Assembly (NCBI RefSeq): GCF_001698125.1
Contig: NZ_CP013854.1
Location: forward strand, 3,844,001 to 3,908,000
DNA: 64,000 nucleotides
DNA from: Pseudonocardia sp. HH130630-07
Lineage (GTDB): Bacteria > Actinomycetota > Actinomycetes > Mycobacteriales > Pseudonocardiaceae
Direction: 5' to 3'
Shown: piece by piece, positions 38,893 through 46,549 of the stretch
Position numbering within the stretch: position 1 is the stretch's first letter
Layout: each line of letters starts with the position of its first letter
Translations under genes and position numbers: made by a program
Notes under the pieces: generated by a model
What the model was told of the DNA's origin: nothing
What the model saw: only the letters and a program-made list of their open reading frames with translations
Databases searched by the model: none

Positions 38893-40290
38893 TCAGGTGC
38901 GCCCGGCCCTGGCCTGCAGCGCGGCGTCGATCTCCTCCAGGCTTCGCCCCTTGGTCTCGGGCATCAGCCGGTGGAGGAACACGAACCCGGCGGCACCGAC
39001 CACGGCGAACACGGCGAACAGCCCGGCCTCGCCGAGCGTGGTGATCAGCGTCAGCGTGGTCGAGGCGATCACCAGGTCCAGGCCCCAGTGCGTGGTGGCA
39101 CCGAGGCCGGACGCCTTGCCGCGCACGGCCGTCGGGAACACCTCGGAGTTCACCAGCCAGATCGCGATGCCCAGGCTGGCCGCGAACGCCGCGATGTAGA
39201 CGCACAGGGCGACGACGATGAGGATCCCGACCACGCCGTCCTGGGACGGGAGCAGGAACAGCACGACCAGCGCGACCAGCGCCGCGACGACGACCGCGAG
39301 CCCGCCGAGCAGCAGCGGCCGCCGACCCCAGGAGTCGATCCGGGCCAGCGCGATCCCGGTGACGACGGTGTTGACCAGCCCGATCCCGACGGTCGCGAGC
39401 AGTGCGCCGGTGTCGGAGCCGAAGACGCCCTCGAGGATCGTGGGGGCGTAGTAGAGCACCGCGTTCACCCCGACGAGCTGGTTCACCGCGGCGACCCCGA
39501 TCCCGAGGGTCAGCGCCGGGCGCAGCTGCGGCCGGCGCAGGTCGGCCCAGCTCCAGCGGGCCTCGTCCCGGGCGGCGGCACGGATCTCGGCGATCTCGGC
39601 CTCGGCCTGCTCGGGGGTGCGCCCGGCCAGTGCGGCGCGGGCCTCGTCGACCCGGCCGCGCAGCACCAGCCAGCGCGGCGACTCCTGCGCGCCGAGCAGC
39701 CCCACGATCATCGCCAGCGCCGGGATCCCGGCGAGCGCGAGCGGCCACCGCCAGCTGCCCGCCTCGGCGAACTGGGAGTTGACCAGGTAGGACAGCAGGA
39801 TCCCGACGGTGATGAGGAACTGGTTCATCGAGACCAGCCGTCCGCGCGAGGCCTTCGGCGCGATCTCGGCGATGTAGAGCGGCACGCAGACCGAGGACAC
39901 CCCGATCGCCAGCCCGAGCACGACCCGGGCGGCGAGCAGCACGCCGGTCCCCGGGGCGATCCCGGAGAGGACCGCACCGGCGAGGAAGACCCAGGCGACG
40001 CCGATCAGCGTCCGCCGCCGGCCGAGCGCGTCGGTCACCGCGCCCCCGGCCAGGGCGCCGACGAGGGCACCGGCCAGCAGGCCGGCCACGATCAGCTGCT
40101 GCCCGGCGTCGCCGAGCCCGAACTCCGGCGCGATGTGGAGCAGCGCCCCGCTGATGACGCCGGTGTCGTAGCCGAACAGCAGGCCGCCGGCGGCGGCGAC
40201 GGTGGTGGCGAGCCCGATCCCGCGCTCGCGCCGGGGACGGAGCGCGGTGGCCCCGTCGTCGGTGGCCCCGTCGTCATCGTGTGTCGTCAT
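38893..40290 (-). CDS. MFS sugar porter
   Basis: A 465-residue, 12-span transporter of the sugar porter family: GGLLFGYDTGVISGAL in span 1, the GRRRTL and PLYIAEIAPKASRGRLVSMNQ loops, PESPRWL-like QESPRWLVLRGR, and the C-terminal PETKGRSLEEI signature. It probably carries a hexose or polyol with protons. An arginine-rich, acidic N-terminal tail of about 25 residues precedes span 1. It stands alone; the region upstream contains the htrA terminator. Confidence 0.93.
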   Translation of the reverse strand: MTTHDDDGATDDGATALRPRRERGIGLATTVAAAGGLLFGYDTGVISGALLHIAPEFGLGDAGQQLIVAGLLAGALVGALAGGAVTDALGRRRTLIGVAWVFLAGAVLSGIAPGTGVLLAARVVLGLAIGVSSVCVPLYIAEIAPKASRGRLVSMNQFLITVGILLSYLVNSQFAEAGSWRWPLALAGIPALAMIVGLLGAQESPRWLVLRGRVDEARAALAGRTPEQAEAEIAEIRAAARDEARWSWADLRRPQLRPALTLGIGVAAVNQLVGVNAVLYYAPTILEGVFGSDTGALLATVGIGLVNTVVTGIALARIDSWGRRPLLLGGLAVVVAALVALVVLFLLPSQDGVVGILIVVALCVYIAAFAASLGIAIWLVNSEVFPTAVRGKASGLGATTHWGLDLVIASTTLTLITTLGEAGLFAVFAVVGAAGFVFLHRLMPETKGRSLEEIDAALQARAGRT

Positions 40291-40381
40291 CGACCGCCCC
40301 TTCCGTCGGTACGCGCACGCTGCGTCGCGAAACGGTGGGGGTCGAGGCTACGTAACCGGCTGTCGTCGTGCAGACACGGAA

Positions 40382-40423
40382 CCGGCCGGGCACGACGGGA
40401 GGGGGTGCGTCGTGCCCGGCCGG
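40382..40423. terminator. Hairpin terminator downstream of the HtrA gene
   Basis: Perfect 15-bp stem (40382-40396 with 40409-40423) around a 12-base loop, 22 bases past the stop codon of the protease gene on the minus strand. Confidence 0.8.
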
Positions 40424-40445
40424 CGGTCGGTGGGGGAGGTGCGGG

Positions 40446-41801
40446 TCAGTTGCCGCCGCCCCCGAACGGGCTGGAGCCGCCGAACGGGCTGGACCCGCCG
40501 AACGGGTCGGACCCGCCCTGGCCGGGCTCCTGCGGGCTGGGCAGCGACCCGTTGCGGGAGTTCGCCGCGGCGGTGTCCTCGGCGCTGCCGAGGGTGACCG
40601 GGACCTGGCGGGCGCCGGACCCGCTGCCGACGGTCAGCGTGATCTGCTGGCCGGGGGCGAAGTTCCCGACCCGGGCCATCAGGTCGGCGAAGCTGGAGAC
40701 CGGGTAGTCGTCGACCTTGGTGACGACGTCGCCGGCCCGCAGCCCGGCGGTTGCGGCCGGCGAGTTCGGCTGGACCTCGGAGAGCTGCGCCCCGCCGGAA
40801 CCCGCCGCGGCCGGGGACGACTGCTGGATCGAGCCCAGCACGCCGAGCTGCGGCCGGGTGGCGACGCCGTCGGACATGATCTCCTGGGCGACCCGCTTCG
40901 CGGTGTCCACCGGGATCGCGAAGCCGAGCCCGATCGAGCCGGGGCTGCCGCCGCTGGTGGCGATCGCGGAGTTGATCCCGACGACCTGGCCGGCCAGGTT
41001 CACCAGCGGTCCGCCGGAGTTGCCCTGGTTGATCGGGGCGTCGGTCTGCAGGCCGTTGTAGACGACCGGCTCCTCGCCCTCGCCGCCGGCGGCCACGGTC
41101 CGGTTCAGCGCGGAGACGATGCCCGCGGTGACGGTGCCGGACAGGCCCTGCGGCGACCCGGTCGCGACGACCTGCTCGCCGACCTGCACGCCCCCGGACT
41201 CGCCGAGCGTGGCGGCCTTGAGGTTCGACGCCCCCTCCAGCCGCAGGACGGCCAGGTCGTAGCCGGGCGCGGTGCCGACGACGGTCGCGCGGTACTGGGT
41301 GCCGTCGGAGGTCGACACGGTGATCTGGCCGCCGGGGCCGGCCCCGGTGACGACGTGGTTGTTGGTGAGCACCTCGCCGTCGGCGGTGAGGATGACGCCC
41401 GAGCCCTCGCCGCCGCCCTGGGCGGTGCGCACCTGGATGTCCACCGTGCTCGGGGTGATCGCGGCCGCGGCCCCGGCGATCGAGCCGTCGGCGGCCTGTG
41501 CCGGCGTGCCCGGATCGGCGGAGCTGCTCAGCGCGGCGGTGCCGGCCGGGGAGTCCCCGAGCACCGCGTAGGCGCCGCCGAACCCGACCCCGCCGCCGAT
41601 CAGGCCGGCCGCGACGGCCACCGCGACGAGCCCGGTGCCGAACCGGCGCGGCGGCTTCGGCGCCGGGGCCTGGGCCGGGAACGGCGGGTACACCGAGGTG
41701 GGCGGGCTGCCCGCGCCGTGCGCCGGGATCCCCGGGTTGCTCGCCGAGGCCCACGGGGGCGGAGCCTGGTCGTGCTGCGGGCGCTGGTCGGTGTCGGTCA
41801 T
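40446..41801 (-). CDS. HtrA/PepD-type membrane-anchored serine protease with PDZ domain
   Basis: A 451-residue protein: a Pro-rich cytoplasmic N-terminus, one membrane span at about residues 55-80, a trypsin-like domain with the triad His (LTNNHVV), Asp (GYDLAVLRL) and Ser (INQGNSGGPLVNLAG), a PDZ domain (LGVLGSIQQ, VQPNSPAATAGLRAGDVVTKVDDYPV) and a Gly/Ser/Pro tail with repeats of SSPFGG. It acts outside the membrane in protein quality control under envelope stress. An MprA-like direct repeat lies 174 bases upstream. Confidence 0.93.
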   Translation of the reverse strand: MTDTDQRPQHDQAPPPWASASNPGIPAHGAGSPPTSVYPPFPAQAPAPKPPRRFGTGLVAVAVAAGLIGGGVGFGGAYAVLGDSPAGTAALSSSADPGTPAQAADGSIAGAAAAITPSTVDIQVRTAQGGGEGSGVILTADGEVLTNNHVVTGAGPGGQITVSTSDGTQYRATVVGTAPGYDLAVLRLEGASNLKAATLGESGGVQVGEQVVATGSPQGLSGTVTAGIVSALNRTVAAGGEGEEPVVYNGLQTDAPINQGNSGGPLVNLAGQVVGINSAIATSGGSPGSIGLGFAIPVDTAKRVAQEIMSDGVATRPQLGVLGSIQQSSPAAAGSGGAQLSEVQPNSPAATAGLRAGDVVTKVDDYPVSSFADLMARVGNFAPGQQITLTVGSGSGARQVPVTLGSAEDTAAANSRNGSLPSPQEPGQGGSDPFGGSSPFGGSSPFGGGGN

Positions 41802-41974
41802 CGGGTTCGCCTCCCGGGGGCTGCTGCCGTCGGCGTGCGGGGGCGGGTGCCCGGCGCACGCGGATCGGGCCGGGTGGGGTCCGTGGCGCCGCCCGCGGTG
41901 GAGGGTGCTGCTCCGTCGGCTCGCTCGCCGGATCCCGGCCCGTACTCGGTCATGGCAGTACTGTGCGCCGCCAC

Positions 41975-41992
41975 CCTGAGACGATCCTGTGA
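41975..41992 (-). promoter_or_regulatory. MprA-like direct repeat upstream of the HtrA gene
   Basis: Reading toward htrA the strand has TCACAGG and TCTCAGG with starts 11 bases apart, resembling the loosely conserved direct repeats bound by MprA, which controls pepD in mycobacteria. The resemblance is short and there is no mprA gene in the window. Confidence 0.3.
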
Positions 41993-42030
41993 CCGCGCTG
42001 GGAATCCCTCGGGCGTTCGGTGTGCAACTC

Positions 42031-42054
42031 CGGCACGGCACGGCACGGCACGGC
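42031..42054 (+). repeat. Pentanucleotide microsatellite (CGGCA) x4
   Basis: Four consecutive CGGCA units plus CGGC, in the non-coding region upstream of the manganese riboswitch. Confidence 0.9.
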
Positions 42055-42134
42055 GCTCGCTGAGAAGACCGTCACACCTGCCCCGCCGGGGGTCGAGCGC
42101 CGCTGGATCGATGAGGTACCGTCCGATCCGTACG

Positions 42135-42241
42135 CGAAGGGGAGTAGCTCCCAACGCTGCGCTCGACATACTGGCCCGCCCCGTGCGCGGGGCCGGCCCG
42201 GGCGTGGCGGCCTGACCACCACCGGGCGAGCGAGACCTTCG
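42135..42241 (+). ncRNA. yybP-ykoY manganese riboswitch aptamer
   Basis: The two conserved strands of the yybP-ykoY fold are present: CGAAGGGGAGTAGCTCC at 42135-42151 and GAGCGAGACCTTCG ending at 42241. CGAAGG and CCTTCG close stem P1, with GC-rich hairpins between. This class binds Mn2+ and typically precedes UPF0016/GDT1 manganese exporters, exactly the gene downstream. The alternative stems that follow (42239-42299) can expose or hide the ribosome-binding site. Confidence 0.92.
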
Positions 42242-42299
42242 ATCCGGTCGAACCGGATCGAGGTCGTTCGTACCCCTCGATCCGGTGCGAGATCGAGGG
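42239..42299 (+). promoter_or_regulatory. Expression platform of the manganese riboswitch
   Basis: Three mutually exclusive stems can form. Stem a: 42239-42248 with 42252-42261 (10 bp, competes with the 3' strand of P1). Stem b: 42252-42263 (ACCGGATCGAGG) with 42275-42286 (CCTCGATCCGGT), 12 bp. Stem c: 42274-42282 (CCCTCGATC) with 42291-42299 (GATCGAGGG), which sequesters the GAGGG ribosome site. If Mn2+ stabilises P1, a is lost, b forms, c cannot, and translation is on. Confidence 0.75.
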
Positions 42300-42305
42300 A
42301 TGGTC

Positions 42306-43070
42306 ATGGACGGTTTCCTGGTCGCGTTCGCGGTCAGTTTCGGTGTCATCTTCGTGGCCGAGCTGGGCGACAAGTCGCAGCTCATGGCCCTGACGTTCGC
42401 GACGCGCTTCAAGGCGATCCCGGTGCTGATCGGCATCACCATCGCCACCTCGGTGACCCACCTGGTGTCGGTCGCCGTCGGCTACGGCCTGGGCGCGTCG
42501 ATCCCCACCGGCTGGATCTCCCTGGTCGCCTCGGTGGCGTTCCTGGTGTTCGGCGCCTGGACCCTGCGCGGGGACTCGCTGACCGACGACGAGGAGCGCA
42601 AGGCCAAGCGGGCCGGCGGGTCCGCGGTCGTCGCGGCGTCGATGGCGTTCTTCCTCGCCGAGCTGGGCGACAAGACGATGCTGGCGACGATCACCCTGGC
42701 CACCCAGTACGGCTGGTTCGGCGTCTGGCTCGGGTCGACGCTCGGCATGGTCGCGGCCGACGCGCTGGCGATCGTCGTCGGTCGCAAGCTGGGGCAGAAG
42801 CTGCCCGAGCGGGTCATCTCGATCGGTGCGGCGGTCATGTTCTTCGTGTTCGGCGCCTGGCTGTTCGTCGAGGCGGTCCCGCAGGTCTTCGGCGAGGACG
42901 CGTGGGCCTGGTTCTTCGGCGCGCTGGGCCCGTGGGGCACCGGTGGTCTGGTCGTGGCGGTCGGCCTGCTGGTGACGGCGTGCGCGTTCTGGTTCCGGCG
43001 CCGTGCCCGGCGCCGCGCCGCGGTGGCCGGGACCGCACCGGCCGGGGAGGACCAGACCCGGGTCGGCTGA
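42306..43070 (+). CDS. mneA: GDT1/TMEM165 (UPF0016) family manganese exporter
   Basis: A protein of about 254 residues with six hydrophobic spans and the two family signatures, VAELGDKSQLMALTFATRF in span 1 and LAELGDKTMLATITLATQY in the second repeat, which form the cation site. Bacterial members (MneA) export Mn2+. ATG at 42306 is chosen because GAGGG lies 6 bases upstream; ATG 42300 is an alternative. Control by the upstream manganese riboswitch strongly supports the assignment. A terminator follows 16 bases after the stop. Confidence 0.93.
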   Translation: MDGFLVAFAVSFGVIFVAELGDKSQLMALTFATRFKAIPVLIGITIATSVTHLVSVAVGYGLGASIPTGWISLVASVAFLVFGAWTLRGDSLTDDEERKAKRAGGSAVVAASMAFFLAELGDKTMLATITLATQYGWFGVWLGSTLGMVAADALAIVVGRKLGQKLPERVISIGAAVMFFVFGAWLFVEAVPQVFGEDAWAWFFGALGPWGTGGLVVAVGLLVTACAFWFRRRARRRAAVAGTAPAGEDQTRVG

Positions 43071-43086
43071 CCCCGCTCCGGCCCGT

Positions 43087-43119
43087 CGGCGCCCGTCCCG
43101 GACCCCGGGGCGGGCGCCG
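43087..43119. terminator. Hairpin terminator of the manganese exporter gene
   Basis: CGGCGCCCGTCCCG (43087-43100) pairs with CGGGGCGGGCGCCG (43106-43119), 14 bp with one G-U, loop of 5. Confidence 0.8.
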
Positions 43120-43144
43120 GCGCGTGTCCGGGCCGAATATCTCG

Positions 43145-43176
43145 GTACGCCGTACGGAAACTGCGGTACGGTGTAC
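43145..43176. promoter_or_regulatory. Twin GTACNNNGTAC palindromes upstream of the NmrA-like gene
   Basis: GTAC-GCC-GTAC at 43145-43155 and GTAC-GGT-GTAC at 43166-43176 are centred 21 bases apart, two helical turns on the same face of the DNA, 44 bases before the start codon. This suits a dimeric repressor pair; no regulator gene is adjacent. Confidence 0.55.
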
Positions 43177-43219
43177 GGAGTCGTCCGGTCCCGCCGGGCG
43201 GGCGTCGAGGGGAGAAGCG

Positions 43220-44062
43220 ATGACGATCCTGGTGACCGGGGCGACCGGCAACATCGGCCGCATGGTCGTCGACCACCTGCTGGCCCGGACCGGGGAGCCG
43301 GTGCGGGCGCTGACCGTGGACCCGGCCCGGGCCGCGCTGCCGGAGGGGGCCGAGGCGGTGCGGGGGTCGGTCCACCGCCCGGCCGGCCTGGACGGGGTGT
43401 TCGACGGTGTCCGGGCGATGTACCTGGCCCCCTACGAGCCGACTGCGTCCGAGGTGCTGGCCCGGGCGGCGGCGGCCGGGGTCGAGCACGTCGTGGCCCT
43501 GACCGGGGAGCGGGAGAGTTGGTGGGGGTCGGTGACGGCGGCCGTCGAGTCGGCCGGCCCGGCGTGGACCCACCTGTGGCCGGCCGACTTCGTGGAGAAC
43601 TACGAGATGTGGCTGCCGCAGATCCGGGCCACCGGGGTGGTGCGCGAGCCGTGGCCGGAGCTGGCGAGCACCCCGACCGCGATGACCGACATCGCCGAGG
43701 TCGCGGCCGTCGCGCTGACCACGCCGGGCCACCAGGGCCGGGCACTGCCCCTGACCGGGCCGGAACCGGTCACCAGGCGGGCCGCGGTCGCCGCGCTGGC
43801 GGAGGCGACCGGCGTCCCGGTCCGGTTCGAGGAGGTCGGCCCGGACGAGGCGGTCGCGGCGCTGGAGCCGGCCGTCGGCCCGGAGCAGGCGGAGATGTTC
43901 GTCCACACCATCCTGGGGATGCTGCGCGAGATGGACCCCGCCCCGAACACGACGGTCCAGGACCTCACCGGCCGGCCCGCGACCTCCGTCGGGACCTGGG
44001 CCCGCACCCACGCGCAGCGCCTGCGGGCCGAGCTCACCGCGGGAGCCTCCGCCACCCGGTGA
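43220..44062 (+). CDS. NmrA/NAD(P)H-binding SDR-like protein
   Basis: A 280-residue atypical short-chain dehydrogenase: Rossmann motif ILVTGATGNIGRMVVDHLL at the N-terminus, then LDGVFDGVRAMYLAPY, AGVEHVVALTGE and WTHLWPADFVENY in place of the usual Tyr-Lys active site, and LPLTGPEPVTRRAAVAALAEATG. NmrA-like proteins sense NAD(P) or reduce quinones (QOR2 type). ATG at 43220 has GGGGAGAAG upstream. Twin palindromes in its promoter suggest repressor control. Confidence 0.82.
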   Translation: MTILVTGATGNIGRMVVDHLLARTGEPVRALTVDPARAALPEGAEAVRGSVHRPAGLDGVFDGVRAMYLAPYEPTASEVLARAAAAGVEHVVALTGERESWWGSVTAAVESAGPAWTHLWPADFVENYEMWLPQIRATGVVREPWPELASTPTAMTDIAEVAAVALTTPGHQGRALPLTGPEPVTRRAAVAALAEATGVPVRFEEVGPDEAVAALEPAVGPEQAEMFVHTILGMLREMDPAPNTTVQDLTGRPATSVGTWARTHAQRLRAELTAGASATR

Positions 44063-44076
44063 CCGGCGCGCCGGGA

Positions 44077-45186
44077 TCAGGCGAGGGCGGCCTCCTTCTC
44101 GCGGATCAGCGGGAGGACCTTCGCGCCGAAGTACTCGACCTCCTCCTGGAAGTGCAGGAAGCCGAGCAGCAGCAGGTCGGCGCCGCGGCGCTTGTACTCG
44201 ATCGCGCGGTCGGCGATCTGCTCCGGGGTGCCGATCAGCTGGGTCCGGAAGCCGTCGTTGTACTGGACCAGGTCCTCGAACGAGGAGTCCGCCCACATGC
44301 CGCGCCCGTCCCCGGTCGAGTTGCCGGCCTGCTGCACGGCGGCGCGGAAGCCCTCGACGGCCGGCCGGTTCGCCTTCGCGACGATCTCCCGCAACGTCTC
44401 GCGGGCCTCGGACTCGCTGTCCCGGGCGATCATGAAGCCGTTGAGCCCGAACCGGACCGGCTGCGGCCGGTCCGCCGTCCGGGCGTGTGCACGGACCTCC
44501 TCGACCTGCTCGGTGAAGCCGTCGTAGTCCTTCCCGTTGGAGAAGTACCAGTCCGACACGGTGCCGCCGTTGCGGCGGGCCGCCGTCGAGTTCCCGCCCT
44601 GGAAGATCTCCGGGTGCGGCCGCCCCGGGACGTCGACCGGCCGGGGCTTCAGGTCGAAGCCGTGCACCCGGTAGAAGTCGCCGGTGAACTCGGCGCCGCC
44701 CTCGCCCGCCGTCCAGATCTCCCGCAGCACCCGGATGAACTCCGCGGTGCGGCGGTACCGCTCGTCGTGCTCCAGCCAGGGCTCGCCCATCGCGGTGAAC
44801 TCGTCCTTGAGCCAGCCCGAGACGACGTTGACCGCGATCCGGCCCTTCGTCAGGTGGTCGGCGGTGGCCACCCACTTCGCGAGCACCGCGGGCTGCCACA
44901 GGCCGGGGTGCACCGCGGCGATGACCTTCAGCCGCTCGGTCGCCAGCCCCAGCGCGAGCGAGAAGCCGGTCGCCTCGTGCTGGTGGTCGGCGCCGTAGCT
45001 CGCCATGTAGCGGATCTGGGAGAGCGCGTAGTCGAAGCCGTTGTCCTCGGCCGTGCGGGCCAGCCGGACGTTGTAGTCGTAGCCCCAGTCGGTGCGCTGC
45101 TCGATGGTGCTGGTGACCAGCCCACCGGAGACGTTCGGGACCCAGTAGGCGAACTTCAGCGGCTCGGTGCGGGAGAGGTCGGACAC
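44077..45186 (-). CDS. sfnG: FMNH2-dependent dimethylsulfone monooxygenase
   Basis: A 369-residue LLM-class flavin monooxygenase. KFAYWVPNVSGGLVTSTIEQRTDWGYDYN at the N-terminus, RIAVNVVSGWLKDEF, HPEIFQGGNSTAARRNGGTVSDWYFSNGKDYDGF and YNDGFRTQLIGTPEQIA are characteristic of SfnG, which oxidises dimethylsulfone to methanesulfinate for sulfur supply. GTG at 45186. A leader peptide ending in Cys-Arg and a hairpin lie in the 5' region, implying expression tuned to cysteine or sulfur status. No flavin reductase gene is adjacent. Confidence 0.87.
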   Translation of the reverse strand: MSDLSRTEPLKFAYWVPNVSGGLVTSTIEQRTDWGYDYNVRLARTAEDNGFDYALSQIRYMASYGADHQHEATGFSLALGLATERLKVIAAVHPGLWQPAVLAKWVATADHLTKGRIAVNVVSGWLKDEFTAMGEPWLEHDERYRRTAEFIRVLREIWTAGEGGAEFTGDFYRVHGFDLKPRPVDVPGRPHPEIFQGGNSTAARRNGGTVSDWYFSNGKDYDGFTEQVEEVRAHARTADRPQPVRFGLNGFMIARDSESEARETLREIVAKANRPAVEGFRAAVQQAGNSTGDGRGMWADSSFEDLVQYNDGFRTQLIGTPEQIADRAIEYKRRGADLLLLGFLHFQEEVEYFGAKVLPLIREKEAALA

Positions 45187-45208
45187 GGGGGATCGCTCCA
45201 GAGGTCGT

Positions 45209-45233
45209 CCGGGCACACGGCGGCGGTGCCCGG
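45209..45233 (-). promoter_or_regulatory. Hairpin between the leader peptide and sfnG
   Basis: CCGGGCAC at 45209-45216 pairs with GTGCCCGG at 45226-45233 (8 bp, 9-base loop), 22 bases before the sfnG start. It may act as an attenuator stem linked to translation of the leader. Confidence 0.5.
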
Positions 45234-45258
45234 CAGGTGAGGGGGAGGGCCTGCGACC

Positions 45259-45330
45259 TCAGCGACAGGCCTGGCTCACGATGACCAGGTGATCGACGTG
45301 ACGGCGACGCGTCAGCAGGAAGGCGATCAC
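45259..45330 (-). CDS. Short leader peptide upstream of sfnG (RRxHVD...CR type)
   Basis: A 23-codon ORF starting GTG at 45330. It reads MIAFLLTRRRHVDHL, then VIVSQACR and stop. The Arg-Arg, His-Val-Asp and terminal Ala-Cys-Arg match the small leader peptides annotated in many actinobacteria ahead of sulfur-uptake and sulfonate/LLM monooxygenase genes. The terminal Cys codon would let cysteinyl-tRNA level control ribosome stalling and hence the downstream hairpin or sfnG translation. Shorter starts at internal GTG codons are possible. Its stop is 72 bases before the sfnG start. Confidence 0.75.
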   Translation of the reverse strand: MIAFLLTRRRHVDHLVIVSQACR

Positions 45331-45400
45331 GTCCTCACCGAACCCGGATGCCCGGGCGTTGTCAACCGGGGGCCGGAGGGATCACTGCCGGACCCGGGCG

Positions 45401-46441
45401 TCAGCGCAGCCCGAGCTCCGCGAGCACCCCGGCGACCCGGCGCTCCTCGTCGGCCAGGAAGGCGCCGAACTCGGGGCCCGGCTGGTAGGCGTCCTGCCAG
45501 TTGTTGCGCCGCAGGACCTCCCGCCACTCCGGGGTGCGGACGAGCGCGCCCCAGGCGGTCTCCAGCTCGCCGCGCTGGGCCGGGGTGAGGCCCGGCGGGG
45601 CGAGGATCCCGCGCCAGTTGGTGAACTCCAGGTCGATCCCGGTCTCGCGCAGGGTCGGCGCGTCGATCCCCGGCACCCGCTCCCCGCCGGTCACGGCGAG
45701 CACCCGCAGCGCGCCGTTGTCCACCTGGTCGGCGAGCTCGCCGAGCCCGGACACGGCGAACGCGACCTCGTCGGAGACCAGTGCGGCCAGCAGTTCGCCG
45801 CCGCCGTCGTGCTGGACGTAGTCGACCTCGGGCGGGGCGATCCCGGCGCGCTCGGCCATGAGCATGGTCGCGAGATGGTCCGGCCCGCCGGGCGTCGACC
45901 CGCCGCCCACGGCGTTGCCCGCGGGATCCGAGCGCCAGGCGTCGAGCAGCCGGCCGAGGTCCCGGAACGGCGAGTCGGCCGGGACCACGACGACCTCGCT
46001 CTCCCGGGTCAGCCGGGCGATCGGGGTGGTCCGGGACAGCAGCTCCGGCGTGCCCTGCGACCGGGCGGCGCCGACCAGGCCCAGCCCCATGCTCAGCACC
46101 AGCCGGTCGTTGCCGTGCTCGCTGACGACCCGGCCGAGCCCGACGACGCCGCCCGCCCCGGGCAGCCCGAAGACCTCGACCCGGCCGGTGACGCCCGAGT
46201 CCTCCATGGCCTTCGCCGCCGCGCGGGCGGTGGCGTCGTAGCCGCCGCCGGAGGCGTTCGGCACCAGTATCCGCAGCCCGCGCAGGGCGGGGCCCTCGGC
46301 GGTGACCGCCCACACCGTGCCGGCGGCGAGCACCGCGAGCACCGTCGTCAGGACGATGAGCAGCGTCGGACGGCGGGCACGGCGGGAACGGCGGACACCG
46401 TCGCCGGTGGCGGGGCGATCGACGGGCGCGGTGCGGTCCAT
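45401..46441 (-). CDS. Tripartite tricarboxylate transporter substrate-binding protein (TctC/Bug family), membrane-anchored
   Basis: A 346-residue protein: arginine-rich N-terminus and one membrane span at about residues 25-45 without lipobox, then a Bug-type fold: LRILVPNASGGGYDATARAAAKAMED, VFGLPGAGGVVGLGRVV, GGGSTPGGPDHLATMLMAERAG and TNWRGILAPPGLTPAQ. Such proteins bind carboxylates for TctAB permeases. No tctA or tctB is in the window, and the gene diverges from a CitA-like kinase, so it may feed the sensor rather than a transporter; this is inference. Confidence 0.85.
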   Translation of the reverse strand: MDRTAPVDRPATGDGVRRSRRARRPTLLIVLTTVLAVLAAGTVWAVTAEGPALRGLRILVPNASGGGYDATARAAAKAMEDSGVTGRVEVFGLPGAGGVVGLGRVVSEHGNDRLVLSMGLGLVGAARSQGTPELLSRTTPIARLTRESEVVVVPADSPFRDLGRLLDAWRSDPAGNAVGGGSTPGGPDHLATMLMAERAGIAPPEVDYVQHDGGGELLAALVSDEVAFAVSGLGELADQVDNGALRVLAVTGGERVPGIDAPTLRETGIDLEFTNWRGILAPPGLTPAQRGELETAWGALVRTPEWREVLRRNNWQDAYQPGPEFGAFLADEERRVAGVLAELGLR

Positions 46442-46549
46442 GACCACCGCAGTCTGCGCCGGACCGGGGGCCCGCGCCAGCAGCACCGGCGGCCCGCCGG
46501 TGAGGTGTCGCCCAGGTCACCCGCCGGTCGCGGGATCTAGGCTGGTCCC

